A stretch of 16,816 bases of DNA from contig JAGOSC010000052.1 in the NCBI GenBank assembly GCA_018062515.1, positions 1 through 16,816 on the forward strand, in the 5' to 3' direction. The notes beneath the pieces were generated by a model. The model did no database searches. It saw only the letters and a list, made by a program, of their open reading frames with translations, and was not told where the DNA came from. This document shows positions 6,846 through 13,675 of this stretch, one piece after another; the first letter of the stretch is position 1, and the number at the start of each line of letters is the position of its first letter. Position numbers and translations under genes: made by a program. Source of the stretch: Candidatus Omnitrophota bacterium. Lineage in GTDB: Bacteria; Omnitrophota; Gorgyraeia; Zapsychrales; Zapsychraceae.

Positions 6846-7892
6846 TTACCATTCCAGCGCTCCGCCTGTCTGGTATTCCGTCACGCGAGTTTCAAAAAAA
6901 TTCTTTTCTTTTTTTAAATCAATTGCCTCACTCATCCAGGGGAATGGATTGCTGGAACCATAATGTTTTGCCAGGCGCAGCCTCTCGAACCGGCGGTCAG
7001 CCAAATATTGAACATATTCTCTCAATAAATTCACATTCAATCCTAATACGCCGTTGGGTAAACAATCTTTACAGTAAGCGCATTCCAGTTCAACGGCTTT
7101 CTTAATGAATTGGATAATCTCATTTTCAAAATCCTTATCCCAAACCCATGGATTCTCGTCCCTGATGGCATTAATCAAATCAATACCGAAATTCATATGG
7201 ATGCTTTCATCGCGCAAGATATATTGAATCTGCTCGCACGTACCGGGGATACGGTTTTGCCGCCCGAAGGAAAGCATGGTCACAAAGCCACCGTAAAAGA
7301 AAATTCCTTCAGTAATGACATACAGCCCAACCATATTTTTCAGCAATCTTTGCAATCCTTCTTTTGTCTTGGTATCAAGGTTGGGGTCAAGAACACTGCT
7401 TGTGCAGCTCATCGCGTATTCATCTTTATCATAAATGGCTTCGACTTCCCTATACATATTAAACATTTCACCCTCGTCCAAAGACAAAGATTGAACGATA
7501 TACTGAAAAGCGTGAATGTGGATTGCCTCTTCGAAGGCTTGCCGTAAAAGATATTGGCGGCATTCCGGATTATCGACGCAACGATAAACAGCCAAAACAA
7601 GATTATTACCGACCAGAGATTCCGCCGTCGCAAAGAAACCTAATACCCGTTTAATCACATGACGTTCGTCATCGGTGAACGTTTTTGGATTCTTCCACTG
7701 TTCGATATCACGCTGCATAGAAATTTCCGTCGGCATCCAATGATTCGCGCAGCCGTCGAGATAATAATTCCACGCCCAGCGGTATTTAATGGGAACAAGC
7801 TGATTAACATCTACCGTACGGTCATTATTGATAACGCGTTTGTTATCAGCCGTCATTCTGCTATTACTCATACGAATTATGGGGGAAGACAT
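6846..7892 (-). CDS. nrdB: Class I ribonucleotide reductase small subunit (R2), subclass Ic pattern
   Basis: 348 residues, ferritin-like R2 fold. The metal ligands can be placed: E91 (ATAESLVGNN), E122 and H125 (EEAIHIHAF), E195 (TEGIFFYGG), E229 and H232 (RDESIH). The position of the radical tyrosine (EXXHXXXY in E. coli) is F129. Each of these is offset by exactly two from the Chlamydia trachomatis R2c residues E89, E120, H123, F127, E193, E227 and H230. The C-terminal tail ETRVTEYQTGG keeps the electron-transfer tyrosine (Y340). With Phe instead of Tyr the expected cofactor is Mn/Fe, which stores the oxidising equivalent without a tyrosyl radical. It makes dNDPs together with an NrdA subunit that is not in this window. 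ATG 7892 has AGGAG 5 nt upstream. A 59-codon ORF precedes it by 44 nt and is probably co-transcribed. Confidence 0.95.
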   Translation of the reverse strand: MSSPIIRMSNSRMTADNKRVINNDRTVDVNQLVPIKYRWAWNYYLDGCANHWMPTEISMQRDIEQWKNPKTFTDDERHVIKRVLGFFATAESLVGNNLVLAVYRCVDNPECRQYLLRQAFEEAIHIHAFQYIVQSLSLDEGEMFNMYREVEAIYDKDEYAMSCTSSVLDPNLDTKTKEGLQRLLKNMVGLYVITEGIFFYGGFVTMLSFGRQNRIPGTCEQIQYILRDESIHMNFGIDLINAIRDENPWVWDKDFENEIIQFIKKAVELECAYCKDCLPNGVLGLNVNLLREYVQYLADRRFERLRLAKHYGSSNPFPWMSEAIDLKKEKNFFETRVTEYQTGGALEW

Positions 7893-7936
7893 TTTTACTC
7901 CTATTCTTTCCTTTGTTGTTTTCTTGGTGCGATCAC

Positions 7937-8116
7937 CTACACTACAGGGGTGCTTCCCAAAGGCTGGTTTGCGCTGCGTATATTAAGCTCTCTTTCCATT
8001 AATCTTACAAAATAACGAAAAGCTCCTAACATTGTACGTAACTGCTCCGTATCAATTTCCTTAAGGTCGGATTCTTTTGTGTTGAGCAATTTATGTAACA
8101 ATTCTACTCTAATCAT
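7937..8116 (-). CDS. Small hypothetical protein (59 aa) upstream of nrdB
   Basis: A 59-codon ORF beginning MIRVELLHKLLNTKESD and ending PLGSTPVV. It has a strong ribosome binding site, AAGGAG, 7 nt before ATG 8116. Sequence composition looks like real protein: a charged amphipathic helix (residues 1-20), then DTEQLRTMLGAFRYFVRLMER (about 22-42), probably a second helix. No signal peptide, membrane segment or cysteines. It ends 44 nt before nrdB in the same orientation, and nrdB has its own ribosome binding site, so the two likely share a transcript. I do not recognise the family. A role connected to ribonucleotide reductase is suggested only by position. Confidence 0.68.
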   Translation of the reverse strand: MIRVELLHKLLNTKESDLKEIDTEQLRTMLGAFRYFVRLMERELNIRSANQPLGSTPVV

Positions 8117-8222
8117 TTTTAATCTCCTTAATCCTATTCAATACCTTTAGGCGGGGCCGGATTTTTCCTCTTAATGCGGCCGCCAAGGCCTTTCCAGCAC
8201 CAGAAGACACAGAATATTATTT

Positions 8223-9035
8223 TTAATTTTTATTGAAATTGCCGTGTCTTTTTATTGTGTCTTCGATGTCCAGTGGTATCGTTTCTTTCCGTTCGTATTG
8301 ATAAATGGTAACCGCCGGCATGCCGGAAAAATATGATTTAATTTCTGCGATTCCTTCCTTATCTAACGGTTGTGCTGCCGAAGGCCGAAGCGGTGTATTA
8401 ATTTGAATTTCATCGGCATTAATATCTCGAGTAATATCAGCAATCCTTTTGGCATATTTTTTATTCTCTTCAACAAACATAATTTGGATAGCCAGCGTCC
8501 CTTGATAACAATCTCTGAAACTTTTAATACCCTCTAATATTTTCTCAAAGCTCACGCCTTTTATGGCTTTGTCGACTTTCAAAAAAGATGATTCATCGCA
8601 GGCGTCGAGTTTTGCTACAACTAAATCACTTAAAGATAAGTCTTTCTGCACTTCGGGCAAATGCAGTAAAGTAGAATTTGTGATCACGGCAATTTCCTCA
8701 TTTCTGATGTTCCGGACCGCTTGAATTATTTTTCCAAGATTCTTCGCCAAAGTCGGCTCACCTCGGCCGGAGAAAGTTAAGTAATCAATATTTCCCACAA
8801 TCGATGAGTTTTTGGGATTAGACAAATCAAAGAATCGCTTAATCTCATCGACAATTTTTTCCGTCGGAACGTACTCTTCACGCTCATTCGTCAACGTATG
8901 CGTTTTCCCCAACTGACAGTAAACGCAATTCAGATTACAAATCTTGGCCTTATCTGAAAGCGGGTCTATTCCTAAGGACTTTCCCATGCGCCATGATTGA
9001 ATAGGACCATAAACATACCGGAATTTTTTATCCAT
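8223..9035 (-). CDS. Radical SAM protein, COG0731-like
   Basis: 270 residues from ATG 9035. The start has GAGAGGA about 6 nt upstream; an in-frame ATG at 9206 would add 57 residues overlapping the upstream gene and not resembling the family, so I rejected it. The Fe-S motif C33-N-L-N-C37-V-Y-C40 (CX3CX2C) sits after GKSLGIDPLSDKAKI, a layout typical of COG0731 Fe-S oxidoreductases related to TYW1. FSGRGEPTLAKN (about residues 86-97) is the SAM-contacting GGE-type motif. Such enzymes cleave S-adenosylmethionine to a 5'-deoxyadenosyl radical; the substrate here is unknown. The gene follows the B12-binding-type radical SAM gene by 17 nt and is surely in the same transcript. The protein appears cytosolic, with no export signal. 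Confidence 0.88.
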   Translation of the reverse strand: MDKKFRYVYGPIQSWRMGKSLGIDPLSDKAKICNLNCVYCQLGKTHTLTNEREEYVPTEKIVDEIKRFFDLSNPKNSSIVGNIDYLTFSGRGEPTLAKNLGKIIQAVRNIRNEEIAVITNSTLLHLPEVQKDLSLSDLVVAKLDACDESSFLKVDKAIKGVSFEKILEGIKSFRDCYQGTLAIQIMFVEENKKYAKRIADITRDINADEIQINTPLRPSAAQPLDKEGIAEIKSYFSGMPAVTIYQYERKETIPLDIEDTIKRHGNFNKN

Positions 9036-9052
9036 AAACAATCCTCTCTTTC

Positions 9053-10525
9053 TTAAACAAAAATCTTTTCTCGTCTTGAAGCCGCCTCGAACTTTGCAAT
9101 ATTGTTCATGAAATCTTTCACGCACAATTTGACCAACATGTCGTAATCGCTTTCCATGATGCGGTGAATCCGCTGCGGTTTGGAATAAAATTCCCGCATG
9201 CACCAAGCGCCCAAACGGCCGACATCTTCAATCGATAAATGTTTGGTCGGCATCACCGGATGATGAAAATCCCATTCTTTGAGATTGATGTTCGCAGGAT
9301 CGAAAAAACCATTTTTAATTGACTTCTTCCATACCGGCGAGCCGGGAACAGGGGTTACATAATCAAGCGCAAGGATATCAGGGTCAATTTCATCAGCGAC
9401 ATGCAAACGTTCTTTGATGAGCGCTTCATCATCATTTTCCAAACCAATCAGTACTGTGCCGACAGTCGCTACATTATTCTCTCGAAGAGAATTGACGGTA
9501 TCCTTGATTTGCTGAAGCGTGACCCCTTTACCTATTCTCATTAATTCACGATCCGACGATACTTCGACGCCAACCAGCCCCATAAAAAGCCCCGCCTGCG
9601 CCATGAGCGGAATCAATGCCTTCTGCCGCGACCAGTCATCCGCACGCCCCAGGCAAACCCACTTAACCGAATTCCCGCGCTTTATCTTTTCTTTACAAAA
9701 GGCTTCAACCATTTCAGAATTAACGTTAAACGCGTCGTCTTGAAACACAATCACATGAATGCCGTACTTCTTTTCTAATAATTCAAGTTCATCGACGATT
9801 CTTGACGGAGAAAATCCGCGCCATGACGTAAAATCTTTGCTGCCTGAACGCGGATCATACAAACTCCATTCATAACAAAAGTGGCAGCCGCCCGGACAAC
9901 CGCGTGAGGTCATAAGCTCTGCGAATGGCTTCCAATAGGTATGTCCAACATACTTTTCCATCGGGAATAAATCGTAAGCCGGCATCGGCAGAATATTTAA
10001 ATCCGGAATCAATGACCGGTGCGGGCCTATGTGGACGCGGCCATTCTCATCGCGCGATACAAGTCCAGGGATTTTAGAAAATGGTTTGGAATATTTTTGA
10101 AGATTGTTAAGAAGCTCTTCGAGAGTAAGTTCGGCTTCGCCGATGGTGATAAAATCAATCTGGGGATTCGCCGCCATAGTTTCCTCATAAAAAGCGGAGT
10201 ACCATAAACCACCGACGATCGTTTTTGTTTTTGGCAACGCTTCTTTGATCAGCCGCGCGCTTTCATTAAAATGCCAGATAATCGCCAGCCCTCCGGTCGA
10301 ATGAAGAACATCCCCAAACATCACGTAATCCGGGTTAATTCGTTTAACTTCTTCGATCATTTGATCATAAGAAAGATCAAAAGCCCGGCAGTCAAGAATA
10401 CTTACCTCAGCGACATTACGACTGCGGATGTATGCTGCCAGCTGCGCGTAAAATTGATTAGGCGCTTTATGATTTCCGTGAGTCGCCCAGGCCTTAATGG
10501 GCGGGGTGATGAATAGTAATTTCAT
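9053..10525 (-). CDS. B12-binding-domain radical SAM protein
   Basis: 490 residues from ATG 10525 (GAAAGGAA a few nt upstream); a longer in-frame start at 10561 adds 12 residues with no support. The N-terminal 150 residues look like a Rossmann-type cobalamin-binding domain (MKLLFITPPIKAW..., then VGGLWYSAF and a FITIGEAELTLEELL motif usual in these proteins). The radical SAM core begins with RGCPGGCHFCYEW, with cysteines C210, C214 and C217. The architecture is that of BchE-type and other class B radical SAM enzymes that methylate or rearrange unactivated carbons. No strict DxHxxG cobalamin motif is visible, as is common in this class. The substrate is unknown. It is co-transcribed with the COG0731-type partner 17 nt downstream. 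The Rrf2 gene lies upstream but is separated from it by two hairpins. Confidence 0.9.
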   Translation of the reverse strand: MKLLFITPPIKAWATHGNHKAPNQFYAQLAAYIRSRNVAEVSILDCRAFDLSYDQMIEEVKRINPDYVMFGDVLHSTGGLAIIWHFNESARLIKEALPKTKTIVGGLWYSAFYEETMAANPQIDFITIGEAELTLEELLNNLQKYSKPFSKIPGLVSRDENGRVHIGPHRSLIPDLNILPMPAYDLFPMEKYVGHTYWKPFAELMTSRGCPGGCHFCYEWSLYDPRSGSKDFTSWRGFSPSRIVDELELLEKKYGIHVIVFQDDAFNVNSEMVEAFCKEKIKRGNSVKWVCLGRADDWSRQKALIPLMAQAGLFMGLVGVEVSSDRELMRIGKGVTLQQIKDTVNSLRENNVATVGTVLIGLENDDEALIKERLHVADEIDPDILALDYVTPVPGSPVWKKSIKNGFFDPANINLKEWDFHHPVMPTKHLSIEDVGRLGAWCMREFYSKPQRIHRIMESDYDMLVKLCVKDFMNNIAKFEAASRREKIFV

Positions 10526-10655
10526 ACATATTTCCTTTCTTATCAATTTTGTTATATCCAATTCGATTGCCCGACACCTTAATCAAATCGCGCTTTTGAA
10601 ATAGCAGCCTTCCTAACATACATGTTGTCTCTGATTTATTTATCAGGCCTGAAAA

Positions 10656-10691
10656 ATCTTAAAATAGCATACGAACATGCTATTTTAAGAT
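10656..10691 (-). terminator. 15-bp perfect hairpin between the Rrf2 gene and the radical SAM pair
   Basis: Arms ATCTTAAAATAGCAT and ATGCTATTTTAAGAT are perfectly complementary around a 6-nt GUUCGU-type loop. Read on the minus strand the stem is followed by a short T run (10652-10655). It is best read as a second intrinsic terminator behind the Rrf2 gene; an operator for the radical SAM genes is the alternative. Confidence 0.6.
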
Positions 10692-10695
10692 AAAT

Positions 10696-10722
10696 AAAAA
10701 AGCAGCTTTTTAATAAGCTACT
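10696..10722 (-). terminator. Intrinsic terminator overlapping the Rrf2 gene stop codon
   Basis: On the minus strand AGTAGCTT (10715-10722) pairs with AAGCTGCT (10701-10708), 8 bp with one G-U pair and a 6-nt loop, followed by a run of T. The stem includes the TAG stop codon of the Rrf2 gene. Confidence 0.75.
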
Positions 10723-11113
10723 TGATCAAATTCGCAATCGTTGTCTTCTTCAAAAAATTTAAATACTGATTTTTTACTGTCTTCCACTGATAATGGACCG
10801 CGCAAGGATTTACATCCGAACATTTTTTCATTCCTAAGGCGCATCCTGTCCAAACACTCACGTTTTCAATCGGTTCGACCACATCGAATAAAGTGATCTT
10901 TTCGGGGCTTCTGGCTAATCGAAACCCCCCACCCAGCCCTTTTTGTGAAACAACTAGACCCGTACTAGCGAAATTCTGCAGCATTTTGCCCAAATAATTC
11001 TGCGGCGCCTTAGTCCGTTGCGCAATGGCTCCCACGCCCAGCCACTCATCTTCTTTGAGTTTGGCCAGTTCAACTAAAGCATTGATAACTTGTTTGCTGG
11101 TTTTGGTTAACAT
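10718..11113 (-). CDS. Rrf2-family transcriptional regulator with Fe-S-type cysteine triad
   Basis: 131 residues. The winged-helix DNA-binding half covers about 1-75 (LGVGAIAQRTKAPQNYLGKMLQNF, then QKGLGGGFRLAR, the typical Rrf2 wing). The triad C-X6-C-X5-C (CALGMKKCSDVNPC, about residues 91-104) is where IscR, NsrR and RsrR-type relatives bind an Fe-S cluster; spacing differs slightly between subfamilies. I chose ATG 11113 and not the upstream in-frame ATG at 11137, because the promoter -10 at 11141-11146 would put the transcript start at about 11134, downstream of that ATG. There is no clear ribosome binding site; the leader would be about 20 nt. The perfect inverted repeat over the -10 implies autoregulation. 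The subfamily (IscR, NsrR, CymR or other) cannot be set from the sequence alone. The two radical SAM genes downstream are natural target candidates. Confidence 0.9.
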   Translation of the reverse strand: MLTKTSKQVINALVELAKLKEDEWLGVGAIAQRTKAPQNYLGKMLQNFASTGLVVSQKGLGGGFRLARSPEKITLFDVVEPIENVSVWTGCALGMKKCSDVNPCAVHYQWKTVKNQYLNFLKKTTIANLIK

Positions 11114-11118
11114 AAGTT

Positions 11119-11146
11119 TATAATGACATACCCACATGTCATTATA
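11119..11146. promoter_or_regulatory. 28-bp perfect inverted-repeat operator at the Rrf2 gene
   Basis: Arms TATAATGACAT and ATGTCATTATA (11 bp each, perfect) flank a 6-nt spacer. The site covers the -10 hexamer and the predicted transcription start. Rrf2-family dimers bind dyads of about this size, so the encoded protein is the obvious ligand and would repress its own gene. Confidence 0.8.
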
Positions 11147-11168
11147 TAATTAAATGACGTATTGTCAA
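11141..11168 (-). promoter_or_regulatory. Promoter of the Rrf2-family gene
   Basis: Consensus -35 TTGACA (11163-11168) and consensus -10 TATAAT (11141-11146), both perfect, with a 16-bp spacer. The promoter is strong and would need repression, which the overlapping dyad can supply. Confidence 0.85.
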
Positions 11169-11433
11169 TATTGGAAAAATATTTATCCAAATGCGATGAC
11201 CAAATAAAATAAACTCTAATCATCACCGTCGTTTTCTTAAAGTATAAATATTTCATATTACAAACATGTTAACTATTATCACCGAACAGGAAAACGATTC
11301 AAATATTCGCCAAGACAGCTTTTCCCCTTCCTTAATATGTATAGAATGTCTTATTAAAAAGTAACGTAAATTCACTTAGCATTTACTTTAATTCATAAAG
11401 CCTGTTCATTCTGTTTTAAGCTTTCCCAAAAAG

Positions 11434-11467
11434 AAACCCTCTGTAACAAATTTGTTACAGAGGGTTT
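11434..11467. terminator. 34-bp perfect palindrome, likely bidirectional terminator
   Basis: Two 17-nt arms (AAACCCTCTGTAACAAA and its exact complement) with no spacer. The ends are A/T triplets, so the folded RNA has a GC-containing stem closed by U-rich tails in both directions. It sits 155 nt downstream of the typA stop. Confidence 0.6.
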
Positions 11468-11571
11468 AGTGATTGGCCCCCCAAGTGGACGAGTTTTGCA
11501 ACTGGATAATGACTAAATCCTCACTAAAAAGCCTAATCTTCTAACCCACATCCTCAAAATGATTACTAAAT

Positions 11572-11595
11572 GGGGTACATTACGGGGCACATTCC
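11572..11595. repeat. Tandem 12-nt imperfect repeat behind typA
   Basis: GGGGTACATTAC and GGGGCACATTCC lie head to tail (10 of 12 identical). Similar GGGGyACATT runs occur near integrase attachment regions, but that is recollection and not proof. No integrase is in the window. Confidence 0.45.
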
Positions 11596-11621
11596 ACATA
11601 TCTCTTTTTAAGAATTTCGCC

Positions 11622-13436
11622 TTACATAACTTCGCGTGATACCCTTTTTCGTTCAATTTCTGTCAGTAGTTTTTTCCGTACACGAATCGATAAAGGTGTA
11701 ACTTCAACCAATTCATCATCGTCAATAAATTCCAGTGCTTGCTCCAATGAATACTTGATGTGTGGTGCCAGCGTTAAGGGAGAATCCGTCCCCGATGTAC
11801 GAACATTAGTTAATGGCTTAGGCTTACATGGGTTAACAACAATATCATTCTCACGTGAATGAATACCGACGATCTGACCTTCATAAATTTCATCTCCATT
11901 CCCCACGAGCAACTTTCCACGCATCTGCAATGGACATAATGAATAGGCGACTGCCCTACCTCTTGCATTAGCAATCAATACACCATTTTGACGCTGGCCG
12001 ATATCATCGGCAATAATTGGACCGTAATGGTCAAACACACTGCATAACGAACCCGTACCACGTGTCATGGAAAGATAATCCGTTCTAAATCCGATGAGAC
12101 CGCGTGTGGGAATTAAAAACTCGAGTCTAACTCGACCCTTATCATCTTGAACCATGTCTTTGAGTTCTGCTTTACGAATACTCAACGCTTCCAGCACGGC
12201 ACCCTGATACTCGACTTCAACATCGGCTGTTAACTCTTCAAAAGGCTCCTGCTTAACACCATCGATTTCACGAATAATCACTTCTGGGCGGCCGACGGCT
12301 AGTTCAAACTTTTCACGACGCATGGTTTCAATCAACACGGAAAGATGTAACTCACCACGGCCTGATACTTTGAATTTTTCACCTTCTTGCCTGTCTACGC
12401 GAAGCGCAACATTATGTTTTAATTCCTTCTGCAAGCGATCCCAGATATTTCGACTGGTTACAAATTCGCCTTCTCGACCAGAAAATGGCGAGGTATTCAT
12501 TTGAAACATCATGCTAATAGTCGGCTCATCAACTGTCATCCTAGGCAGCGCTTCAACTTTATTTTGATCACACACTGTGTCCGATATGGAAAGTGGATCA
12601 ATACCGGTAATCGCAACAATATTACCCGCTTCGGCTTCCTCAATTCCCACTCTGTCGAGGCCATGAAAACTTAATAACTGATCAATACGACCACTACGCT
12701 CTGCGCCATCAGAACCAATAATTTTAACAGCCATATTAGCTTTAGCGACACCACGTTTGATACGGCCGATACCGATAACACCGGAATAACTGTTGTAATC
12801 CAGCGTCGAAATCTGTAACTGCAAAGGGCCATTAAGATCAACATCCGGTGCATGCACATGTTTGACAATAGCTTCGAATAAAGGTGTCATATCACCACTG
12901 GTAATCTCCGCTTCATTTCCGGCATAACCATTAAAGGCAGATGCATAAATTACAGGGAAATCGAGTTGCTCATCGGTTGCACCGAGCTTATCGAATAATT
13001 CAAACGTCAGATCCAGTGCATGATGCGGGTCGGCTGCTTCACGGTCAATTTTATTAATGACGACAATAGGTTTAAAGCCCATAGCAAAAGCTTTCTGGGT
13101 AACAAATCGGGTTTGCGGCATAGGACCCTCGACAGCATCAACCAATAATAAAACCGAATCGACCATTGAGAGTACGCGTTCAACCTCGCCACCAAAATCA
13201 GCATGCCCCGGTGTATCGACGATATTGATGTGATAACCATTCCAGTTGATTGCGGTATTTTTTGAAGTGATCGTAATACCACGCTCTTTTTCCTGATCAT
13301 TAAAGTCCATCATGCATTCAGTCAGTACTTTACGCTTATCAAACGTACCAGATTGTTGAAGCAACTTATCAACTAGTGTGGTTTTGCCATGATCTACGTG
13401 GGCGATGATGGCGATATTTCTAATTTGTGTGGTCAC
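11622..13436 (-). CDS. typA: Translational GTPase TypA/BipA
   Basis: 604 residues, full family length. G-domain motifs: AHVDHGKTT (12-20), the switch region KERGITI, DTPGHAD (74-80), NKID (128-131) and SA around residue 166. Domain II follows (YSGVIGIGRIKRG), then the EF-G-like domains III and V (SGRGELHLSVLIETMRR; PTRGLIGFR), and the TypA-specific C-terminal region ending with HSRENDIVVNPC and EFIDDDELVEVTP. TypA acts on the ribosome and in ribosome assembly under stress and cold. The start is GTG 13436 with AGAGAG about 8 nt upstream. The sequence is close to E. coli TypA over long stretches and looks proteobacterial. It is flanked on both sides by strong hairpins (11434-11467 and 13568-13602), so it stands alone as a transcription unit. 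Possible promoter: TTGTAA, 16 bp, TATCAT (13485-13520 region, minus strand). Confidence 0.97.
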   Translation of the reverse strand: MTTQIRNIAIIAHVDHGKTTLVDKLLQQSGTFDKRKVLTECMMDFNDQEKERGITITSKNTAINWNGYHINIVDTPGHADFGGEVERVLSMVDSVLLLVDAVEGPMPQTRFVTQKAFAMGFKPIVVINKIDREAADPHHALDLTFELFDKLGATDEQLDFPVIYASAFNGYAGNEAEITSGDMTPLFEAIVKHVHAPDVDLNGPLQLQISTLDYNSYSGVIGIGRIKRGVAKANMAVKIIGSDGAERSGRIDQLLSFHGLDRVGIEEAEAGNIVAITGIDPLSISDTVCDQNKVEALPRMTVDEPTISMMFQMNTSPFSGREGEFVTSRNIWDRLQKELKHNVALRVDRQEGEKFKVSGRGELHLSVLIETMRREKFELAVGRPEVIIREIDGVKQEPFEELTADVEVEYQGAVLEALSIRKAELKDMVQDDKGRVRLEFLIPTRGLIGFRTDYLSMTRGTGSLCSVFDHYGPIIADDIGQRQNGVLIANARGRAVAYSLCPLQMRGKLLVGNGDEIYEGQIVGIHSRENDIVVNPCKPKPLTNVRTSGTDSPLTLAPHIKYSLEQALEFIDDDELVEVTPLSIRVRKKLLTEIERKRVSREVM

Positions 13437-13455
13437 GATTATTCTCTCTGGTTAT

Positions 13456-13469
13456 TCTATACGTATAGA
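13456..13469. promoter_or_regulatory. 14-bp palindrome in the typA leader
   Basis: TCTATACGTATAGA is a perfect palindrome 20 nt upstream of the typA GTG start. It could be an operator or contain a -10 (TATACG/TATAGA). Chance symmetry in AT-rich DNA is possible. Confidence 0.3.
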
Positions 13470-13565
13470 TGGATTATTTTTGGTTCAGCTATGATAGCGT
13501 TAAAAAAGTAATTTACAAGGTATTCCTTGACCGAGAGTAATAGTCCTCTTCGATTTAAAACAAAT

Positions 13566-13602
13566 AAAAAGCCGCTGCAAACATTACGTTTACAACGGCT
13601 TT
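13566..13602 (-). terminator. Intrinsic terminator upstream of typA
   Basis: Stem 13568-13582 and 13588-13602, 15 positions with 13 pairs (AAAGCCG... with ...CGGCTTT), loop ATTAC. It is followed on the minus strand by T5 and TTTG. It would stop transcripts entering from the right; no gene that it belongs to remains there, only the HTH remnant on the other strand. Confidence 0.8.
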
Positions 13603-13611
13603 CATGAAAAG

Positions 13612-13675
13612 CTCCCCGATCAATGTACCCAGCGAACACAAAACCGCTTAACCATACATTTTCCCATTCATGTTA
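13612..13675 (+). repeat. 64-bp repeat, copy 1 (start of the HTH remnant)
   Basis: Matches 16753-16816 over 64 nt without gaps, 54 of 64 identical. From 13648 onward the repeat is 28/28 identical. In the shared stretch Arg-Thr-Gln-Asn-Arg-Leu-Thr-Ile-His-Phe all differences (AAC/AAT, CGC/CGG, TTA/CTA) are synonymous, so this is a coding sequence under selection and not only a DNA site. The match begins at CTCCCCGATC in both copies and the flanks are unrelated. Confidence 0.85.

Larger units (their letters stand above)
11169..11621. other. Non-coding stretch between the Rrf2 promoter and typA
   Basis: No convincing gene. It is AT-rich up to about 11430, then a 34-bp palindrome (11434-11467), then a stretch with GGCCCCCCAAGTGG and the tandem repeat near 11572-11595. 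One 32-codon plus-strand ORF (11266-11364) has no ribosome binding site and is not called. The base texture changes after the palindrome, which may mark the edge of a different sequence block. Confidence 0.5.

Noticed and set aside
8175..8192. GGCC-GCCAA-GGCC symmetry upstream of the 59-codon ORF
   Set aside because: Four-bp arms only, with no promoter or T run nearby; likely chance in a GC-rich patch.
8150..8222. Possible NrdR-type box upstream of the 59-codon ORF and nrdB
   Set aside because: The ACACAGAATATTATT stretch matches the NrdR consensus only partly and there is no second box at the usual spacing.
9036..9206. In-frame N-terminal extension of 57 residues on the COG0731-type radical SAM protein
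   Set aside because: It overlaps the end of the upstream radical SAM gene, has no family resemblance, and ATG 9035 has a good ribosome binding site.
11114..11137. Earlier in-frame ATG of the Rrf2-family gene
   Set aside because: It would lie upstream of the predicted transcription start and inside the operator.
11266..11364. Plus-strand ORF of 32 codons beginning MLTIITEQEND
   Set aside because: No ribosome binding site, no recognisable motif, lies in AT-rich spacer; conservation would be needed to call it.
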